Below, piece after piece: positions 8,316 through 15,670 of a stretch of DNA of 34,885 bases. A program made the translations under genes and the position numbers. Source of the stretch: Frankia sp. AgB1.9 (GTDB taxonomy: Bacteria > Actinomycetota > Actinomycetes > Frankiales > Frankiaceae); NCBI RefSeq assembly GCF_016786355.1, contig NZ_JADWYX010000100.1, positions 1-34,885 on the forward strand, read 5' to 3'. Numbering within the stretch: position 1 is the first letter of the stretch; every line of letters begins with the position of its first letter. Under the pieces are notes generated by a model. The model worked only from the letters and a program-made list of their open reading frames with translations, did no database searches and was not told the origin of the DNA.

Positions 8316-8345
8316 ATTCATGTCAGTGTCCCCGCTGACATGAAT
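8316..8345. promoter_or_regulatory. Perfect inverted repeat, probable TetR operator
   Basis: ATTCATGTCAG (8316-8326) and CTGACATGAAT (8335-8345) form a perfect 11-bp dyad around an 8-bp centre, 30 bp in all. It lies 18 bp after the TetR stop and about 100 bp before the phosphotransferase ATG. Size, symmetry and place fit a TetR-type operator; lack of a U-run argues against a terminator. Confidence 0.6.
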
Positions 8346-8448
8346 GGGGTGCGGTGACCGTCCACGGCGCCGCCCGGCTTCTCCGAGATCGCCTCGTCGC
8401 TGCCGCGGCGTCAACGGTGATCGCCTTCCGCGTCCGAGGGGACAGACC

Positions 8449-9513
8449 ATGGACAACGCGCCCACCCCGGATCTTGGGATACCTCCGGACTGGGACGGGA
8501 TCACCGCGGAGTGGATGACCGCCGCGCTCACGCCCGCCTTTCCCGGCGTAAAGGTGCGCTCGGTGGACCTCGCGACGCGTGACGACGGCACCAACCGGCG
8601 GGCCCGCTTCGCCCTGTCCTACACCGGCGACGGCGGCCCGCCCGCCGTGTTCGTGAAGGCAGCCGACCCGGCCCATGCCGAGCTCAACGCGCTGACCGGC
8701 GGGGTCTTCAACGAGGCACGGCTGTTCGGCGGCACCGTGTCGCTACCGATCGAGCACCCCGCCGTCTACCACGCGGCCATGGACGAACCGACGCTCAACT
8801 TCATCCTGGTCATGGAGGACATCACCCTGCGCGGTGCGCAACCGCGGGACGCGACGACGCCGATGACTCCCGAGCAGGCCGCCGACGGCGTCCGCAGCCT
8901 CGCCCACTTACACAGCGCCTTCTGGGACCACCGTTCCGATCCCATGGACCTGGACTGGGTCGCGCCCTTCATCGCGTGGAAGGGCATGAGAGGCATCGAG
9001 GCGGGCCTGCGGCGGGTCGCCGACACCGTCCCCGCCGAGATCAGGTCTCTCACCGCCGCCGAGATCGAACAGGTGTGGTCGCGCTACATCGGCACGCTCA
9101 CCGCCGGACCCCAGACGTTGCTCCATGGCGACGCCCACATCGGCAACACCTACACGCTTCCAGGGAACCAGGCCGGATTCCTCGACTGGCAGGTACTGCG
9201 CCGAGGCAACCACGTCATCGACCTGGGTTACTTCCTCCAAAGCGCGTTGACGGCCGAGGACCGCCGCACCCACGAGGCCGACCTCATCGACGAGTACCAC
9301 CAGGCCCTCCAGCTTCCGGCCGACGAACGGCCGACCCGTGACGACATCTGGCTGCGCTACCGGGCCTCGGCCGCCCATGGCCTCGCCATCTGGCTGGCAA
9401 CCGCGTCCGCCGACACCTGGCAGCGCCCCGAGGTCTCCATCCCGCTGGCCCAGCGCTACGCCGCCGCCTACGTCGACCTCGACACCGCCGACGCGGTCAA
9501 CCACCTCTCCTAG
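8449..9513 (+). CDS. Phosphotransferase (APH/choline kinase-like fold), 354 aa
   Basis: A protein-kinase-like small-molecule phosphotransferase. ATP-binding Lys70 lies in VFVKAADP. The catalytic loop HGDAHIGN is at 226-233 (D228, N233). The metal-binding Asp246 sits in FLDWQ, the DFG equivalent. Overall it resembles the ecdysteroid-kinase-like/APH branch seen in actinobacterial catabolic clusters rather than a dedicated aminoglycoside resistance enzyme. ATG 8449 is chosen because GAGGGG precedes it by 7 nt. It sits behind the inverted repeat at 8316-8345, so it is probably controlled by the upstream TetR regulator. The substrate is unknown: an alcohol, sugar or amino-alcohol. Confidence 0.88.
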   Translation: MDNAPTPDLGIPPDWDGITAEWMTAALTPAFPGVKVRSVDLATRDDGTNRRARFALSYTGDGGPPAVFVKAADPAHAELNALTGGVFNEARLFGGTVSLPIEHPAVYHAAMDEPTLNFILVMEDITLRGAQPRDATTPMTPEQAADGVRSLAHLHSAFWDHRSDPMDLDWVAPFIAWKGMRGIEAGLRRVADTVPAEIRSLTAAEIEQVWSRYIGTLTAGPQTLLHGDAHIGNTYTLPGNQAGFLDWQVLRRGNHVIDLGYFLQSALTAEDRRTHEADLIDEYHQALQLPADERPTRDDIWLRYRASAAHGLAIWLATASADTWQRPEVSIPLAQRYAAAYVDLDTADAVNHLS

Positions 9514-9531
9514 TGCGGTGCCCGTCGGTCA

Positions 9532-9552
9532 AAGGCGGCGGGCCGCCGCCTT
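9532..9552. terminator. Strong GC hairpin after the phosphotransferase
   Basis: AAGGCGGCGG (9532-9541) and CCGCCGCCTT (9543-9552) form a near-complete palindrome just after the stop of the plus-strand kinase gene and upstream of the end of the minus-strand globin gene. Its convergent position and stability suggest a bidirectional terminator. It directly abuts the larger palindrome at 9553. Confidence 0.5.
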
Positions 9553-9625
9553 GATCGCCGTTTGCGCCCTCTGGTGGCTATGAAACAGCCACGGTTACGA
9601 CCACCGGAGGGCCGAAACGGCGATC
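9553..9625. repeat. 73-bp palindromic element with 25-bp arms (REP/MITE-like)
   Basis: GATCGCCGTTT (9553-9563) pairs perfectly with AAACGGCGATC (9615-9625). After a 2x2 mismatch, GCCCTCTGGTGG (9566-9577) pairs with CCACCGGAGGGC (9601-9612) with one G-T wobble. The 23-nt loop also holds GTGGCT/AGCCAC, which could form a competing stem. There is no coding content. It sits between convergent genes. The form fits an intergenic palindrome of the REP or MITE type; no second copy was noticed in this window. Confidence 0.55.
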
Positions 9626-9682
9626 ACTGGGATGGGCGACACGCGCTAGTCGGGCGCCTCCGGCCCGCTTTGGTCGTCGCTG

Positions 9683-10126
9683 TCAGTCGTTCGGCCAGTT
9701 CCAGGCCGGCACCTCACGGATGGGGTGCAGATCGGCATCGGTGACGGCGTGGGAGTTCTGCTGCGCGACGTGGGCGCCGAATTCGACATGCTCGCGGAAC
9801 GCCTGCCGGAACGGCGCGTCGTCTGGCATCCCGGCCTCGTCCAGCGCCTCGAGATATGCGGTGACGAACCTTTCCCGTTGCTCGTCACTGATCTTCAGGC
9901 CGCGGTGCACGTCGATGAGGTACTGGAAGCCAAGTTGCCTGGTGAAACGGTCCGGGCCGCCGAACGACTCCGCGGTGAACCACGTCAGGTGGTCGACGTG
10001 GTTCGGCACCCGCTCGGTGAACAGTGTCCGCAGCACCGGGTCGGCCAGTGCCTTCGCGTAGAACAGCTCCTCGAGCCGGTGCAGGCCCTCGTCGCCGCCC
10101 GCGTGCTCGTACAACGACTCTGTCAC
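9683..10126 (-). CDS. Group II-like truncated haemoglobin, 147 aa
   Basis: A small 2-over-2 globin. Aligned by eye with the trHbO family: B10 Tyr23 in LFYAKALADP, E-helix HLTWFTAESFGGPDRF (46-61), proximal His74 in IDVHRGLKIS. Phe36 takes the CD1 place that is Tyr in mycobacterial trHbO, and Phe87 appears where group II proteins have the G8 Trp, so ligand stabilisation may differ. The start is GTG at 10126 with GGAGG 7 nt before it. Likely roles are O2 or NO binding and redox chemistry. It stands alone and shows no obvious partner gene. Confidence 0.85.
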   Translation of the reverse strand: MTESLYEHAGGDEGLHRLEELFYAKALADPVLRTLFTERVPNHVDHLTWFTAESFGGPDRFTRQLGFQYLIDVHRGLKISDEQRERFVTAYLEALDEAGMPDDAPFRQAFREHVEFGAHVAQQNSHAVTDADLHPIREVPAWNWPND

Positions 10127-10447
10127 AGGACGCCTCCGGGCAGTGCCGCGAACCCCGTACGACGATCATAGAGCGCCTTCACCCGCCATCGCGCGCGACG
10201 GCGCGGGTCCGGCGAGCACCATCGGTACCCCCGTTGATCGCAGACGTCTACGACGAGATCGGCCTGGGCATCGCCGCGACAGCGGCACGGCCCTGCCACT
10301 TCGTGAGGGCGCCGGCCTTCCGATCCACCGGATACCGACCAGCTCGGCCAGACATATCAATCAACACATCGGGTGTTATACGGTCCCACCCAGTTCCGTC
10401 GCCTCCGGGCGGGAACCACACGGTCGCGTCTTCGTGACGGAGGAACT
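10127..10447. other. Intergenic region between globin and WD40 genes
   Basis: This 321-bp spacer holds the divergent promoters. A short stretch at 10234-10285 reads like a methyltransferase N-terminus (listed separately). Near 10351-10381 the sequence becomes AT-rich and contains the dyad AACAC (10363-10367) / GTGTT (10373-10377), overlapping a possible -10 TTATAC (10376-10381) for the WD40 gene. No other gene is seen. Confidence 0.45.
10234..10285 (+). pseudogene. Possible remnant of a SAM-methyltransferase N-terminus
   Basis: In one frame the segment reads LIADVYDEIGLGIAAT. This resembles the YDxIGxGYaaTRRpDpRI opening of actinobacterial class I methyltransferases, but the conserved continuation is missing and the frame becomes compositionally random. 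Sixteen residues of similarity by eye is weak evidence. Confidence 0.2.
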
Positions 10448-12535
10448 GTGGTCGGAATACCGTCGGGCCGCCGATTCCGCCGCCGACGAGGGATCACCGC
10501 GGTCGCGCTCGCCGTCACCCTCACCGCGGCCTGCACCACCTCGGCCGCCTTTCGGAACCTGCCGCCCGCGAAGGCAGCAGGGGAGCAAGCGGTGGAGTTC
10601 TCCCCGGCCGGCGCCACCAACAACGTGACCTCGGTGGCGTTCTCCCCGAACGGCCACACTCTCGCCACCGGCAGCGGCAACAACACGGTGCGGCTGTGGA
10701 ACGTCACCAACCCGGCCCGCCCGACCCCTCTCGGCCAACCCCTAACCGGCCCCGCCAACCCCACATCCTTCGGCCAACCCAGTGTCGGCCCGATCGATGC
10801 CGTGTACTCGGTGGCTTTCTCCCCCGACGGCCACACCCTCGCCGCCGGCTCCGACGACGGGCTCTGGCTGTGGAACGTCACCAACCCGGCCCACCCCGCG
10901 CTCCTCGGACCCCTCACCCACGGTGTCGTGACCTCGGTGGCGTTCTCCCCGGACGGCCACACCCTCGCCGCCGGCCGCCTTGATGCCACAGTCCAGCTCT
11001 GGGACGTCACCGGAACTGCCCCCGCCAGGCCCCTCGGCACACCCCTCACCGGCCCCGTCCACAGCGTGACCTCGGTGGCGTTCGCTCCGGACGGCCGCAC
11101 CCTCGCCGCCGGCAGCGCCGACACCAGGGTCTGGCGGTGGAACGTCACCAATCCGGCCCGCCCCACACCCCTCAACCCACTCGACGGCCCCGCCGGTGCC
11201 GTGACCTCGGTGGCGTTCTCCCCGAACGGCCACACCCTCGCCCTCGGCGGCTCGGACGACGCCGTCTGGCTGTGGAACGTCACCAACCCAGCCAGCCCCA
11301 CACCCCTCGGCACCCCGCTGATCGGCCCCTCCGATGCCGTGGCCTCGGTGGCGTTCTCCCCGGACGGCGACACCCTCGCCGCCGGCAGCTCCGACGACAA
11401 GGTCTGGCTGTGGAACGTCACCAACCCAGCCGACCCCACTGCCCTCGACCCACTCGCCGGCCACACCGGTTCAGCGTCCTGGGTGGCGTTCTCCTCTGAT
11501 GGCCGCGCCCTCGCCGCCGCCGGCCTCTCCACCGTCCGGCTCTGGCAGTTGCCACTCCCCACGAACGCACCGCCGCAGTCGGTGGCGTCCTCCCCGGTCC
11601 CCCTCGGCCAACCGCTGACCGGCCCCACCAAGGACGTGTACTCGGTGGCGTTCTCTCCGGACGGCCATACCCTCGCCGGCGGCAGCGCGGACGGCACGGT
11701 CTGGCTGTGGAACGTCACCAACCCCGCAAGCCCCGCACTCCTCGGCCAACCCCTCACCGTCCCCAACGGAGTGGTGTTCTCGGTGGCGTTCTCCCCGGAC
11801 GGCCGCACCCTCGCCGCCGGCTCGCAGGACACGGTCGGCCTGTGGAATGTCACCAACCCGGCCAGCCCCACACCCCTAAGCCAACCCCTCACCGGCCCGA
11901 CTGGTCAGGTGCGCTCGGTGGCGTTCTCGCCGGACGGCCAGAGGCTCGCCGCGGGTTCAGGCGACAGCGTCTGGCTCTGGAACGTGACCGACCCCGCCCG
12001 CCCCATTTCGTTCCACGTGCCTTCCTACGCTCCGACCGTGAACTCGGTGGCGTTCTCCCCCGACGGCCACACGCTCGCCGCCGGCAGCGGCGACGACAAG
12101 GTCTGGCTGTGGGACGTCACCAACCCGGCCCGCCCCACACCCCTCGACCAACCCGTCACAGGCCCCCACAGCGGCGTGAACTCGGTGGCGTTCTCGCCGG
12201 ACGGCCACACCCTTGCCGCCAGCAGCGCCGACAACAAGGTCTGGTTGTGGAACGTAACCGATCCGGCCCGCCCCACCGCCCTCGGCCAGCCCCTCACCGG
12301 CCCCGACCTGGATCTGAACGGGGTGGTGTTCTCCCCGGACGGCCGCACCCTCGCCGCCAGCAGCTTCCTGTCCTTCAAGGTCTCACTCTGGAACGTCACC
12401 AACCCGGCAAGCCCCACACCCCTCGGCCCAGCCCTCACCCGAAGTGGCGTGAACTCCGTGGCGTTCTCCCCTGACGGCCACACCCTCGCCGCCGGCAGCA
12501 CGGACGACAGGGTCTCGCTCTGGACACTGCGTTAG
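10448..12535 (+). CDS. Secreted WD40-repeat lipoprotein, 14 blades, 695 aa
   Basis: The N-terminus has a basic stretch (RRFRRRR), a hydrophobic segment and the lipobox LTAAC with Cys29, so the protein should be a surface lipoprotein. Residues from about 58 to the end are 14 WD40 repeats with the core SVAFSPDGHTLAAGS then LWNVTNPA. Blades 1-7 and 8-14 are split by a Pro/Ser-rich linker at about 367-393 (nt 11546-11625), which predicts two seven-bladed propellers. GTG 10448 is chosen because GGAGG lies 4 nt before it. No enzymatic or NTPase domain is fused, unlike the common nSTAND-WD40 proteins of actinobacteria. It is likely a cell-surface scaffold or ligand-binding protein. Strong similarity between repeats suggests recent internal duplication. 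Confidence 0.88.
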   Translation: MVGIPSGRRFRRRRGITAVALAVTLTAACTTSAAFRNLPPAKAAGEQAVEFSPAGATNNVTSVAFSPNGHTLATGSGNNTVRLWNVTNPARPTPLGQPLTGPANPTSFGQPSVGPIDAVYSVAFSPDGHTLAAGSDDGLWLWNVTNPAHPALLGPLTHGVVTSVAFSPDGHTLAAGRLDATVQLWDVTGTAPARPLGTPLTGPVHSVTSVAFAPDGRTLAAGSADTRVWRWNVTNPARPTPLNPLDGPAGAVTSVAFSPNGHTLALGGSDDAVWLWNVTNPASPTPLGTPLIGPSDAVASVAFSPDGDTLAAGSSDDKVWLWNVTNPADPTALDPLAGHTGSASWVAFSSDGRALAAAGLSTVRLWQLPLPTNAPPQSVASSPVPLGQPLTGPTKDVYSVAFSPDGHTLAGGSADGTVWLWNVTNPASPALLGQPLTVPNGVVFSVAFSPDGRTLAAGSQDTVGLWNVTNPASPTPLSQPLTGPTGQVRSVAFSPDGQRLAAGSGDSVWLWNVTDPARPISFHVPSYAPTVNSVAFSPDGHTLAAGSGDDKVWLWDVTNPARPTPLDQPVTGPHSGVNSVAFSPDGHTLAASSADNKVWLWNVTDPARPTALGQPLTGPDLDLNGVVFSPDGRTLAASSFLSFKVSLWNVTNPASPTPLGPALTRSGVNSVAFSPDGHTLAAGSTDDRVSLWTLR
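10619..12532 (+). repeat. Tandem intragenic WD40 repeat array, unit about 130-150 bp
   Basis: Fourteen imperfect DNA repeats share blocks such as TCGGTGGCGTTCTCCCCGGA and GTGGAACGTCACCAACCC, with unit length mostly 129-138 bp. The longest unit is repeat 1, and repeat 7 carries the inter-propeller linker. Homology at the DNA level is high enough to allow slippage or recombination, so copy number may vary between strains and may be mis-assembled from short reads. Confidence 0.85.
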
Positions 12536-12730
12536 GCAGGCCAATGCCGGCTGGTTTCCGCTGCTCTTCCCACGGCGGGGAAAGGGGATGCGACGCTGAC
12601 CAGCAGGCGCTGGGAAGGCCGCGAGGTCGAGCCCTGCCCGTTCGGCCAGCTTTCCGACCGTCTCACGTAACGGCCTGCCGTTCTCCGCGCGAGGCATCGC
12701 CGCCGTGTTCGAATATTTACCGGCCCCTGG
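12536..12730. other. Convergent spacer after the WD40 gene
   Basis: No strong gene is seen. On the minus strand a frame from an ATG at 12697 encodes about 50 plausible residues (RPLRETVGKLAERAGLDL and so on) and then continues antisense into the WD40 gene. Its third-position GC is lower than in real genes here, so it is at most a remnant. Confidence 0.3.
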
Positions 12731-13276
12731 TCAGGCGCCGCTCGCGGCCGGTCGGCAGAGCTGGCAGCGGTCGTTGCCGTCCCAACTGTCCCAGCCGAAG
12801 ATCGTAGGCGACAGGGCGGTGGTCTCCAACTCGGCGCGAACTGCCGCCCGGTAGCGCCAGACAGCATCGAGATAAGGGTGGTAGGCGTCGTGGAAGGTCG
12901 CCGACGACAGGCCAGCTCCGGTGGCGACCACCTGCCGCAACGCGCGCAGCCGCTCGAACATGGCCTGGCCGGCGGCGGCGACCGGCGCGGTGGCGTCGAT
13001 GAACAGCCGCTCGCGCACGTCGTAGATGCCCGCGTCGGCCAGCACCGCCCGCGACGCCGCGTCGGGGTCACCGCTGCCCGCGTTTCCCTGGGCGATCTGG
13101 CGCAGCTGGGTGTGGCAGACACCCACAGCCACGATGAACGCGATGTAGGCATCTCGCCGCCGTAACAGGTGGCCTCGGTCGTCGTCATGCCGGACACGCA
13201 GACGATCGGCCAGGACGGTGCCGGCGATCGCGATGACCGCACCGGTGGCGGTCGCGACCAGTGTGCCCCAGTCCAC
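12731..13276 (-). CDS. Membrane-anchored hypothetical protein, 181 aa
   Basis: I do not recognise a named function. The N-terminus VDWGTLVATATGAVIAIAGTV is a single membrane segment (about residues 3-22). A basic stop-transfer LADRLRVRH follows, then an Arg/Ala-rich helical cytoplasmic region with possible coiled-coil character (DAYIAFIVAVGVCHTQLRQI). The C-terminus carries CQLC and several Trp/Asp residues. GTG 13276 is chosen over an ATG at 13330 because AAGGAG precedes it and because the anchor begins right there. Similar small anchored proteins are common in Frankia-like genomes. The genes on either side give no functional hint. Confidence 0.65.
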   Translation of the reverse strand: MDWGTLVATATGAVIAIAGTVLADRLRVRHDDDRGHLLRRRDAYIAFIVAVGVCHTQLRQIAQGNAGSGDPDAASRAVLADAGIYDVRERLFIDATAPVAAAGQAMFERLRALRQVVATGAGLSSATFHDAYHPYLDAVWRYRAAVRAELETTALSPTIFGWDSWDGNDRCQLCRPAASGA

Positions 13277-13727
13277 CTCGCTCCTTCCCTGCGAGCACCC
13301 AAGATAGAACGATCGACGCCAGCCACGCATCCATCTTGTGTGGTGGCAAACCTCCCAACGTCAGACACGACGGACTCGCCCCGGCCCGTGAAGCCCAAGC
13401 TGCCCGTAGCGGGCCGACGCCAGCGCGGTGGCTACCCGGAAGATCTCGCGGACCGGCCCCGGCTACCGAACACGGCAGTTCATCAAGCGGCAGGAAATCA
13501 ATGTCCGGGTGCGCCGGATGGTCGCGATCCAGCGCGATCGTCGCCCGCGCTGCCGCTATTAGAAGGCTAGCGGCGACAGGGTTCTGGACTCGTCCGCGAT
13601 CGATTCGCTAGCGTGAATATTCGTACGGCAGGCCCGTTTCGATGACGTCGAATCCATGTCGCTGCGCCTGGCCGACTCGCGACGGGCGGCACAGCCAGCA
13701 GCGCCGCGCGTCGCGAGCGGGACGGCA
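13277..13727. other. Gene-poor spacer with a possible frameshifted remnant
   Basis: About 450 bp without an intact gene. The only coding-like signal is the minus-strand two-frame remnant at 13361-13607, listed separately. Sequence near 13608-13625 (GCTAGCGTGAATATTCGTAC) is relatively AT-rich and could be promoter-like, but no clear -35/-10 pair was found. Confidence 0.4.
13361..13607 (-). pseudogene. Possible frameshifted gene remnant, minus strand
   Basis: Reading leftward from 13607, one frame gives NPVAASLLIAAARATIAL, then DRDHPAHPDIDFLPLDELP. Near the codons for AGAGP a one-base shift continues as VREIFRVATALASARYGQLG and ends LHGPGRVRRV and TGA at 13361-13363. Both parts look protein-like and the second has high third-position GC. 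No ATG, GTG or TTG opens the first part. I do not recognise the family. It may be a decayed gene or a base-call error in a short real gene. Confidence 0.3.
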
Positions 13728-15377
13728 TCAGGACGTCGGAGGCAACGAGTCCCAGAGCGAACAGTGGTGGTCGTTGACCACCGAGGAGATGCTCACCGGC
13801 CTGGTCCCGGCCGGGTCGAGCGACTGCACCTGCCGGCTGACCGCCGCCGGCCAGCGCGGCTGCCCCGTTGTGTCCGGCACTCCGTACCGGGCGAAGTGCG
13901 TCCAGTAGTCGATGATCTGGTTCGACAGAGCCAGCTGCGCGGGCGTGAACCGCGGCGCACCGCCCTGTACCGGCGTCCGCTGGAAAACGTACGCGAGCTC
14001 CGACCCGTGGTAGGCGCCGAGCGGGAAGTCCGACTGCAGAAGGACGGGCGGGCTCGGGTCGTTGAACTCGTACCCGTACACGAGCGTCGAGCGGGACAGC
14101 GCGGCGTCGGCCCGCAGCGCCGGGCAGGTGAAGTCGGAGTCGGTGACGACCGCGGCCAACGCGAGTGTGGGCGAGGAGTACTTCGACGCCGGGTACGCCG
14201 CCAGCACCTTTTGCGAGCTGGCGCCATATTGCTGCGCCACGAGACCTTCGTATTGCGGCTCGGTCGGCCGGAAGGTACCCAGGGCGAGAAGCAGCAGCAG
14301 CGTGCCCTCGTCGTGGTTGGTGCCGTTGATCAGCGGCACCCGGTGGTATTTCCCGCTCTGGAACGCCGTCTCGACGTCCGTCGGCAGGATCCGGGTGCCC
14401 GTCGCGAGCGTTGGCATCGAGGCGCTGCTGGCCGCCAGCACGTCGGCCGCACTCCTGCCGCGCAGACAGGCGAGCTGGGTGGCGGTGTCCGTGCAGCCCA
14501 GCTTCTGGGCCAACGCGCTGCCCGCGGCCGCCGCCTTCGGCTGTGCCACGGCTCCTATGCTGCAGCCGCTCTCGGCGATCGCCCGCTGGAAGAGGCCGGC
14601 GGCGCTCGGCGAGGCCAGCTGGGCGCAGACCGAGGACCCGCCCGCCGACTCGCCGAAGATCGTCACGTTGTGCGGGTTGCCACCGAACGACGCGATGTTG
14701 CTCTGCACCCAGCGCAGCGCGGCCTGCTGGTCACCCAGGCCGTAGTCGCCGGACGCGCCGCCTCGGCTCTCGGCGTCGAGCGCGGGACTGGCGAGCCAGC
14801 CGAAGGCCCCGAGACGGTAGTTGATCGTGACGACGATGACGTTGCCGCGCCGCGCGATCACCTCGGGGTCGTACTGCGAGCCCGCGCCGGAGACGAACGA
14901 GCCGCCGTGGATCCAGACCATCACCGGCAGGTGGGCGGATCGAGGCTGTACGGGCGGGGTGTTGACGTTCAGCGTCAGGCAGTCCTCGGAGGTGCTGCTC
15001 GGCCCGCCAATGCCCGGGGTGGCGGTCTGCGCGCAGATCTGGCCCCGCGTCGTCGCCGCTCGCACGCCGGTCCAGGGCGTCTCCGGCCGCGGCATGGTCC
15101 AGCGCAGCGCTCCGACCGGCGGCGCCGCATAGGGGATGCCGGCGAACAGCCGACCCTCGTCGTGCACGGCACCCTGCAGCACGCCGTCCGAGATACGGAC
15201 CTCGGAGGGCCCGCTGGCTAATCGGGACGCCGTGAGCGTGGCGTCCCCGGCCCCCGCCTCCGCCTGCGACACCGCCAGCACCACGCTCACCGCGACCGCT
15301 CCGCCGACGGCGGCGGCAACCAGCGAACCCCGACGGCCGCCAAAGCCTCGGGCTCCTCGCCTTGACCACGCCGCCAT
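13728..15377 (-). CDS. Secreted type-B carboxylesterase/lipase, 549 aa
   Basis: An exported alpha/beta hydrolase of the cholinesterase/carboxylesterase B family (PF00135). After an Arg-rich N-terminus there is a hydrophobic signal segment (about 18-38) ending SQAEA. Family blocks are SEDCLTLNV (130-138), oxyanion HGGSF (157-161), nucleophile FGESAGG with Ser244, acid Glu357 in NHDEG and base His457 in YHGSE. ATG 15377 is preferred to a start 39 bp upstream because AGGAG lies about 6 nt before it. It is on the same strand as, and 286 bp after, the substrate-binding lipoprotein gene. A strong hairpin separates them, so they may be transcribed separately. It should cleave extracellular esters; the product could be a ligand for the neighbouring binding protein (inference). 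Confidence 0.93.
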   Translation of the reverse strand: MAAWSRRGARGFGGRRGSLVAAAVGGAVAVSVVLAVSQAEAGAGDATLTASRLASGPSEVRISDGVLQGAVHDEGRLFAGIPYAAPPVGALRWTMPRPETPWTGVRAATTRGQICAQTATPGIGGPSSTSEDCLTLNVNTPPVQPRSAHLPVMVWIHGGSFVSGAGSQYDPEVIARRGNVIVVTINYRLGAFGWLASPALDAESRGGASGDYGLGDQQAALRWVQSNIASFGGNPHNVTIFGESAGGSSVCAQLASPSAAGLFQRAIAESGCSIGAVAQPKAAAAGSALAQKLGCTDTATQLACLRGRSAADVLAASSASMPTLATGTRILPTDVETAFQSGKYHRVPLINGTNHDEGTLLLLLALGTFRPTEPQYEGLVAQQYGASSQKVLAAYPASKYSSPTLALAAVVTDSDFTCPALRADAALSRSTLVYGYEFNDPSPPVLLQSDFPLGAYHGSELAYVFQRTPVQGGAPRFTPAQLALSNQIIDYWTHFARYGVPDTTGQPRWPAAVSRQVQSLDPAGTRPVSISSVVNDHHCSLWDSLPPTS

Positions 15378-15551
15378 CCGATCTCCTGTACTACCAGCCA
15401 GCCTCGGTAACACCACGCCTTCCTCTCAGGGCAGACGTTCGTTCGGGTGGTAATGGGCCATGGAACGATCCGGTCCGCTGGGCCCCTTTCTTCGGGGGGA
15501 TCTGTTTTGCCTTCCGGGGAGATGACCTGCCGCCGGGCCATCTCGGAGCGG

Positions 15552-15587
15552 GCCTGACGGACGCCGTCGCGTTCGCGTCCGTCAGGC
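15552..15587 (-). terminator. 13-bp hairpin terminator after the substrate-binding protein gene
   Basis: GCCTGACGGACGC (15552-15564) and GCGTCCGTCAGGC (15575-15587) are a perfect 13-bp inverted repeat with a 10-nt loop. It lies about 77 bp past the minus-strand stop at 15664. There is no U-tract, as is usual for actinobacterial intrinsic terminators. Confidence 0.6.
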
Positions 15588-15611
15588 ACGGCTCTGTTCG
15601 GAGACGTCGCC

Positions 15612-15670
15612 GGCAAGGAGGCGGTGCTGGTAAGGAGAAGCACCGGTCAGGAGAAGGCGCCGGTCAGGAG
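15612..15670. repeat. Four-copy 17-bp degenerate tandem repeat spanning a stop codon
   Basis: The core GG(T/C)(A/C)AGGAG occurs at 15612, 15629, 15645 and 15662, with spacing of 17, 16 and 17 bp and similar flanks (GCNCCGG before the core, ARG or ACC after). The minus-strand stop codon of the substrate-binding protein is inside the last copy. It looks like slippage duplication at the gene's 3' end. Confidence 0.6.

Noticed and set aside
10357..11892. A 511-codon minus-strand frame opposite the WD40 gene
   Set aside because: Its repeats are the antisense of the WD40 repeats; it has no independent start signals.
10619..12532. Regular DNA repeats considered as CRISPR or satellite
   Set aside because: Unit length near 135 bp, coding in one frame with WD40 signatures, and no unique spacers.
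12383..12697. Minus-strand small ORF near the WD40 3' end
   Set aside because: Only its first 50 codons look plausible; the rest is antisense of WD40 repeats, with third-position GC too low for a real gene here.
13169..13611. Plus-strand frames in the 13.3-13.6 kb spacer
   Set aside because: Composition is random and no start site or motif is visible; the minus-strand remnant explains the coding-like signal better.
15470..15500. CCCC-GGGG short stem as a terminator
   Set aside because: The stem is only 4 bp; the 13-bp hairpin at 15552-15587 is far better.
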